Below are positions 55,234-64,000 of a DNA stretch of 64,000 nt, piece after piece. Below the pieces are notes generated by a model. It made no database searches and was not told the DNA's origin. It saw only the letters and a list, made by a program, of their open reading frames with translations. The DNA is from Leptothrix cholodnii SP-6 (GTDB lineage: Bacteria; Pseudomonadota; Gammaproteobacteria; Burkholderiales; Burkholderiaceae_C). The stretch covers positions 4,142,001 through 4,206,000 of the forward strand of contig NC_010524.1 in assembly GCF_000019785.1 (NCBI RefSeq), in the 5' to 3' direction. Each line of letters starts with the position of its first letter. The stretch's first letter is position 1. A program made the translations under genes and the position numbers.

Positions 55234-57396
55234 ATGAGCACGCTGACCGCCCCGCCCGGCGCCACCTTCATGCTCGATGCGCCGCGCCCGCCCGCCGCGC
55301 CCGCCCCGTGGCCCGCGCTGCGCGACGATCTGCAACTGCATCACGGCCCGGCGCTGCCGGACGGCCAGCCGAGCTGGACGCTGCACGACCCCGTGCGGCA
55401 TCGTTTCCTGCGCATCGACTGGCTGAGCCACGAGGTGCTGCGGCACTGGTGGCTGCGTGACGCGGCGCTGATCGCCGAGCAGATCAGCCAGCAGACCACG
55501 CTGGCGGTCGAGCCCGAACAGGTCAAGCAGGTGCTGACCTGGGCCGTGCGCGAGGAGCTGGTGCTGCCCGTCGCGCCGCCGCCTGCTGGCAGGTCGAGCG
55601 CCGACAACCCGCTCGGCGCCGTCGCCACCTGGCTGCTGCACCACTACCTGTTCTTCCGCATCCCGCTGTTCAACCCCGACCGCCTGCTGCAGCGTCTGCT
55701 GCCGTGGGTCAGCGGCCTGGGCTCGCGGCGCTTCGGCCAGTTGACGCTGGCGGCGCTGGCCTTCGGCCTGATCGGCCTGGCGCGCCATGCCGAGCAGTTG
55801 CAGGCGCAGTGGCTGGATCTGCTGTCGTGGCGCGGGCTGGCGCTCTACGGGCTGACGCTCACCCTCGTCAAGGTGGCGCACGAGTTCGGCCACGCGCTGG
55901 TCGCCAAGCACCACGGCCTGCGCGTGCCGACCATGGGCGCGGCCTTCATGGTGATGTGGCCGGTGGCCTACACCGACACCAGCGAGGCCTGGCGCCTGGC
56001 CGACCCGCGCGCCCGGCTGCAGATCGCCGCCGCCGGCGTGCGCACCGAGCTGACGCTGGCCGCCTGGGCCACGCTCGCCTGGGTGCTGCTGCCCGACGGC
56101 GGCTTGCGCACCGCCGCGTTCATCGTCGCGACGATGACGTGGGTGAGCACGCTGCTGATCAACACCAGCCCGTTCATGCGCTTCGACGGCTACTTCCTGC
56201 TGTGCGACCTGCTCGACATGCCCAACCTGCACGAGCGCTCGTTCGCGCTGGCGCGCTGGCAGCTGCGGCGCAGCGTGCTGGGCTGGCAGGCCGAGGCGCC
56301 CGAGGCGCTGACGCCCGGCTGGCAGCGCGCGCTGATCGCCTTCGCCTGGGCCACCTGGGCCTACCGGCTGGTGCTGTATCTGGGCATCGCCTGGATGGTC
56401 TACCACTTCGGTTTCCCGGCGCTCGGGCTGCTGCTGTTCGCGGTCGAGATGGGCTGGTTCATCGCCGCGCCGATCCAGCGCGAGCTGGGCCTGTGGCGAC
56501 AGGGCTGGCCGCGCTGGCGCGGCGCCGTGCGCTGGATCTGGAGCCTGCTCGGCCTGCTGCTGATCGGCAGCCTGGCCGCCCTGCCCTGGCCGGTGCGCGA
56601 GACCGCCGGCGCCGTGCTGCGACCGGCGCAGGAGCTGGCGCTGCGCATGCCCGCCACCGCCACGCTGCGCGCGCTGCCGTTGCAGCCGGGCCAGCGCATC
56701 GCGGCCGGCACGCCGCTGCTGATGGCCGAGGTACCGATGCTGCAGCGCAAGCTCGATTCCAGCGCCGTGCGCATCCGCCAGCTCGGCCAGCAGGTCGCGT
56801 CGGCCAGCCTGAGCGGCGACCAGCAGGCGCAATGGCAATCGCTGCAAGCCGACCTGGCCACCGCCCGCGGCGAGGCCGCCGCGCTGCGCCAGGAGCTGGT
56901 GCGCTATCGGCCGGTGGCACCGTTCGATGCGCTCGTGGTCGAGGTCGACCCCAGCCTGCGCGCCGGCATGGTGGTCGGCCCCCAGCAGACGCTGATGCGG
57001 CTGGCCAGCGCCGGCCCGGGTCGCGTGCTGGCTTATGTGTCCGAGTCCGCGGCCAGCCGCCTGAAAGCGGGCGACCGCGCCACTTTCGGCGCCGACGCCA
57101 ACCCGCTGGCGCGCTGGGACGCGCACATCGTCAACGTGGCGCCGCACGCGTCGGCAACGCTGGCCGAGCCGATGCTCGCGCGCAGCCACGGCGGCCCGAT
57201 CGAGGCGCGCGAGCAGTCCGGCCGCTGGCTGCCGCTGCAGCCGCTGTACCGGGTCGAACTGCAGCTCGATGCCGACCCCGGCCTGAGCCCGCGCCACTGG
57301 CGCGGCCATGTGGTGATCGAGCTGCCCGGGCGCAGCCTGTGGGAACGCGGCTGGACCGCCGCGGCCGAGGTGCTGGCGCGCGAAGTGGGCTTCTGA
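55234..57396 (+). CDS. M50-type membrane metalloprotease fused to an HlyD-like adaptor
   Basis: A 720-residue inner-membrane protein of the COG1994 peptide zinc metalloprotease group. Residues 1-120 form a soluble winged-helix/PqqD-like part (LHDPVRHRFLRIDWLSHEVL); about 120-450 are hydrophobic helices with the zinc motif HEFGH (216-220) and a second motif NTSPFMRFDGY (310-320), whose Asp is the third ligand of site-2 proteases. After the last helix (about 430-450) comes a lipoyl/hairpin adaptor (about 455-700: LQPGQRIAAGTPLLMAEV, YRPVAPFDALVVEVDPSLRAG). All catalytic residues are intact. Gene order suggests it handles or secretes the giant protein. Confidence 0.85.
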   Translation: MSTLTAPPGATFMLDAPRPPAAPAPWPALRDDLQLHHGPALPDGQPSWTLHDPVRHRFLRIDWLSHEVLRHWWLRDAALIAEQISQQTTLAVEPEQVKQVLTWAVREELVLPVAPPPAGRSSADNPLGAVATWLLHHYLFFRIPLFNPDRLLQRLLPWVSGLGSRRFGQLTLAALAFGLIGLARHAEQLQAQWLDLLSWRGLALYGLTLTLVKVAHEFGHALVAKHHGLRVPTMGAAFMVMWPVAYTDTSEAWRLADPRARLQIAAAGVRTELTLAAWATLAWVLLPDGGLRTAAFIVATMTWVSTLLINTSPFMRFDGYFLLCDLLDMPNLHERSFALARWQLRRSVLGWQAEAPEALTPGWQRALIAFAWATWAYRLVLYLGIAWMVYHFGFPALGLLLFAVEMGWFIAAPIQRELGLWRQGWPRWRGAVRWIWSLLGLLLIGSLAALPWPVRETAGAVLRPAQELALRMPATATLRALPLQPGQRIAAGTPLLMAEVPMLQRKLDSSAVRIRQLGQQVASASLSGDQQAQWQSLQADLATARGEAAALRQELVRYRPVAPFDALVVEVDPSLRAGMVVGPQQTLMRLASAGPGRVLAYVSESAASRLKAGDRATFGADANPLARWDAHIVNVAPHASATLAEPMLARSHGGPIEAREQSGRWLPLQPLYRVELQLDADPGLSPRHWRGHVVIELPGRSLWERGWTAAAEVLAREVGF

Positions 57397-57408
57397 TCGG
57401 GCCGTCAA

Positions 57409-59839
<2,431 letters not shown>

Positions 59840-59860
59840 TGCCACGCACCGGTCAATGAC

Positions 59861-63163
<3,303 letters not shown>

Positions 63164-63184
63164 ATCAACCCAAGGAGTCTCACC

Positions 63185-63409
63185 ATGACCGTCGACCGCC
63201 TGATCCGCATCTTTGCGGGCAGCTTCATCCTGATCTCGCTGGCGCTGGGCGTCGAAGGCAGCCCGCTGTTCGTCAGCAAGTGGGCACTGGCCTTCACCGC
63301 CTTCGTGGGCGCCAACCTGCTGCAGTTCGGTTTCACCAACGTCTGCCCGCTGGGCTGGATGCTGCGCAAGGCGGGGGTGCCGGACCAGGCCTCGGCCTGC
63401 GCCCGCTGA
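63185..63409 (+). CDS. DUF2892 inner-membrane protein
   Basis: A 74-residue protein. Two hydrophobic segments (RIFAGSFILISLALGV and WALAFTAFVGANLLQFGFT) and a conserved NVCPLGWMLRKAGV near the C-terminus are the DUF2892 pattern, also found as the membrane part of YgaP-type rhodanese proteins. It has two Cys (NVCPLG and SACAR). It lies 21 bases after the RND pump and before the CsoR-type gene. The family goes with sulfide or persulfide handling; exact role unknown. Confidence 0.88.
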   Translation: MTVDRLIRIFAGSFILISLALGVEGSPLFVSKWALAFTAFVGANLLQFGFTNVCPLGWMLRKAGVPDQASACAR

Positions 63410-63501
63410 CGGCACGGGTTCCCGCATCACGCTCGATGGAACACGGAGCAGGGACAATGCGTGCATCACCCAAACAGCCGCTACCGGCGGAGTGCTTCAC
63501 C

Positions 63502-63792
63502 ATGGCCCAGCTTCAGGACGAAACCGCGCGCACCGATCTGCTCAACCGACTCAAGCGCGCCGAAGGGCAGTTGCGCGGCATCCAGCGCATGGTCGAGACC
63601 GGTGAGTCCTGCATGGACATCGCCAGCCAGATGGCCGCCGTGCGCAAGGCGCTCGACAGCGCCTACGTGCGCATGACGGTGTGTTTCATGCAGCAGGAGA
63701 TGCAGCAGCGTTTCGGCATCGAGGGCGAAAAAGCCACCGAACTCGACACCATGCTCGACGACGTCCAGACCCTGCTCGGCAAGGTCCGCTGA
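63502..63792 (+). CDS. CsoR/FrmR (DUF156)-family repressor with atypical cysteine pair
   Basis: A 96-residue all-helical repressor: LLNRLKRAEGQLRGIQRMVETGESCMDIASQMAAVRKALDSAYVRMTVCFM is the DUF156 core. The first cysteine (ESCMDI) sits where CsoR, CstR and FrmR have their invariant Cys. The second Cys (MTVCFM) comes 24 residues later; CsoR has His at +25 and Cys at +29, CstR Cys at +29, so here +25 is Phe and +29 Glu. A metal site of the CsoR kind is unlikely; a thiol or persulfide sensor is possible. GGAG lies 9 bases before ATG 63502; ATG 63457 is an alternative. It likely controls its own cluster through the palindrome at 58663-58702. Confidence 0.85.
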   Translation: MAQLQDETARTDLLNRLKRAEGQLRGIQRMVETGESCMDIASQMAAVRKALDSAYVRMTVCFMQQEMQQRFGIEGEKATELDTMLDDVQTLLGKVR

Positions 63793-63842
63793 GCGCGTTT
63801 TTCACACCCCGCACGAGCCGCCCCGGGCGGCAGGAGAAACCC

Positions 63843-64000
63843 TTGTCCGACGCCCCCGCCACCGTCCGCCTGACCCAGCGCCACGACTACCACTTCGACG
63901 CCGATTTCGGCGCCGATCTGCCGCCGTTGCAGCTCGACGAACCGCCGCCGCTGGGCCAGGGCGAGGGGCCGTCGCCGCTGCAGCTGCTGGCCGCGGCGGT
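63843..64000 (+). CDS. OsmC/Ohr-family protein, N-terminal part (runs off the right edge)
   Basis: Frame from a TTG at 63843 with AGGAGAAACCC upstream gives MSDAPATVRLTQRHDYHF, then LPPLQLDEPPPLGQGEGPSPLQLLAAAV. The GxGxGPSPLQLLAAA block leads into the first redox Cys of OsmC-type peroxiredoxins, which lies beyond the window. Members reduce organic or inorganic peroxides or sense redox stress. It follows the CsoR-type gene on the same strand, fitting an oxidant/sulfur theme. Confidence 0.75.
   Translation, partial: MSDAPATVRLTQRHDYHFDADFGADLPPLQLDEPPPLGQGEGPSPLQLLAAA

Overview
The window is very GC-rich and densely coded, with heavy G/C third positions, frequent ATGA stop-start overlaps and Gram-negative envelope systems. 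The gene content (RND pumps with NodT-type lipoprotein channels, a Cys-type Tat formate dehydrogenase with DUF3305/DUF3306 neighbours, EF-G2, a DUF1232 protein) suggests a betaproteobacterium of the order Burkholderiales, possibly near Leptothrix/Sphaerotilus/Rubrivivax. That placement is inference. I saw no rRNA, tRNA, IS element, phage gene or CRISPR array.

Layout. 1-2.8 kb (minus): the start of a histidine kinase, the substrate-binding protein overlapping it, and a periplasmic M48 peptidase. 3.1-7.9 kb (plus): a tripartite MacAB-like exporter (outer-membrane lipoprotein, adaptor, ATPase, permease) in overlapping genes. 8-9.7 kb (minus): a CsgG-like lipoprotein and a periplasmic rhodanese. 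9.8-15.6 kb (minus): an AcrAB-TolC-like RND operon, divergent from its TetR/AcrR-type regulator with an AcrR-like operator between them. 16.5-23.4 kb: single genes (DUF1232, SRPBCC, cupin, EF-G2, a divergent CorA-like protein, a BMP-type binding protein, a small hypothetical).

23.4-38.3 kb is a formate dehydrogenase region. The minus arm carries fdhD, the gamma, beta and alpha subunits and a small Tat protein. The divergent plus arm carries DUF3305, DUF3306, a multi-cluster ferredoxin, a TorD-type chaperone, mobA, and an NtrC-like regulator with its histidine kinase. The NtrC-like protein lacks the GAFTGA loop.

38.3-57.4 kb is the most interesting part. A c-di-GMP-I (GEMM) riboswitch precedes a TolC-like lipoprotein, a short adaptor, a 4231-residue adhesin-like protein (19 tandem about 101-residue Ig/cadherin-like repeats plus a 7-unit LVIVD block), an HlyD-like protein with an extra N-terminal domain, and an M50 metalloprotease fused to an HlyD-like adaptor. 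No ABC ATPase or RTX repeats are present, so this looks like a c-di-GMP-controlled giant-adhesin export module that does not fit the standard type I pattern. A terminator sits just before the adhesin gene and a strong hairpin just after it.

57.4-64 kb: a convergent adenosine/adenine deaminase, then an adaptor-RND-DUF2892-CsoR-type repressor cluster behind a symmetric palindrome that overlaps a sigma70-like promoter, and the start of an OsmC-family gene at the right edge.
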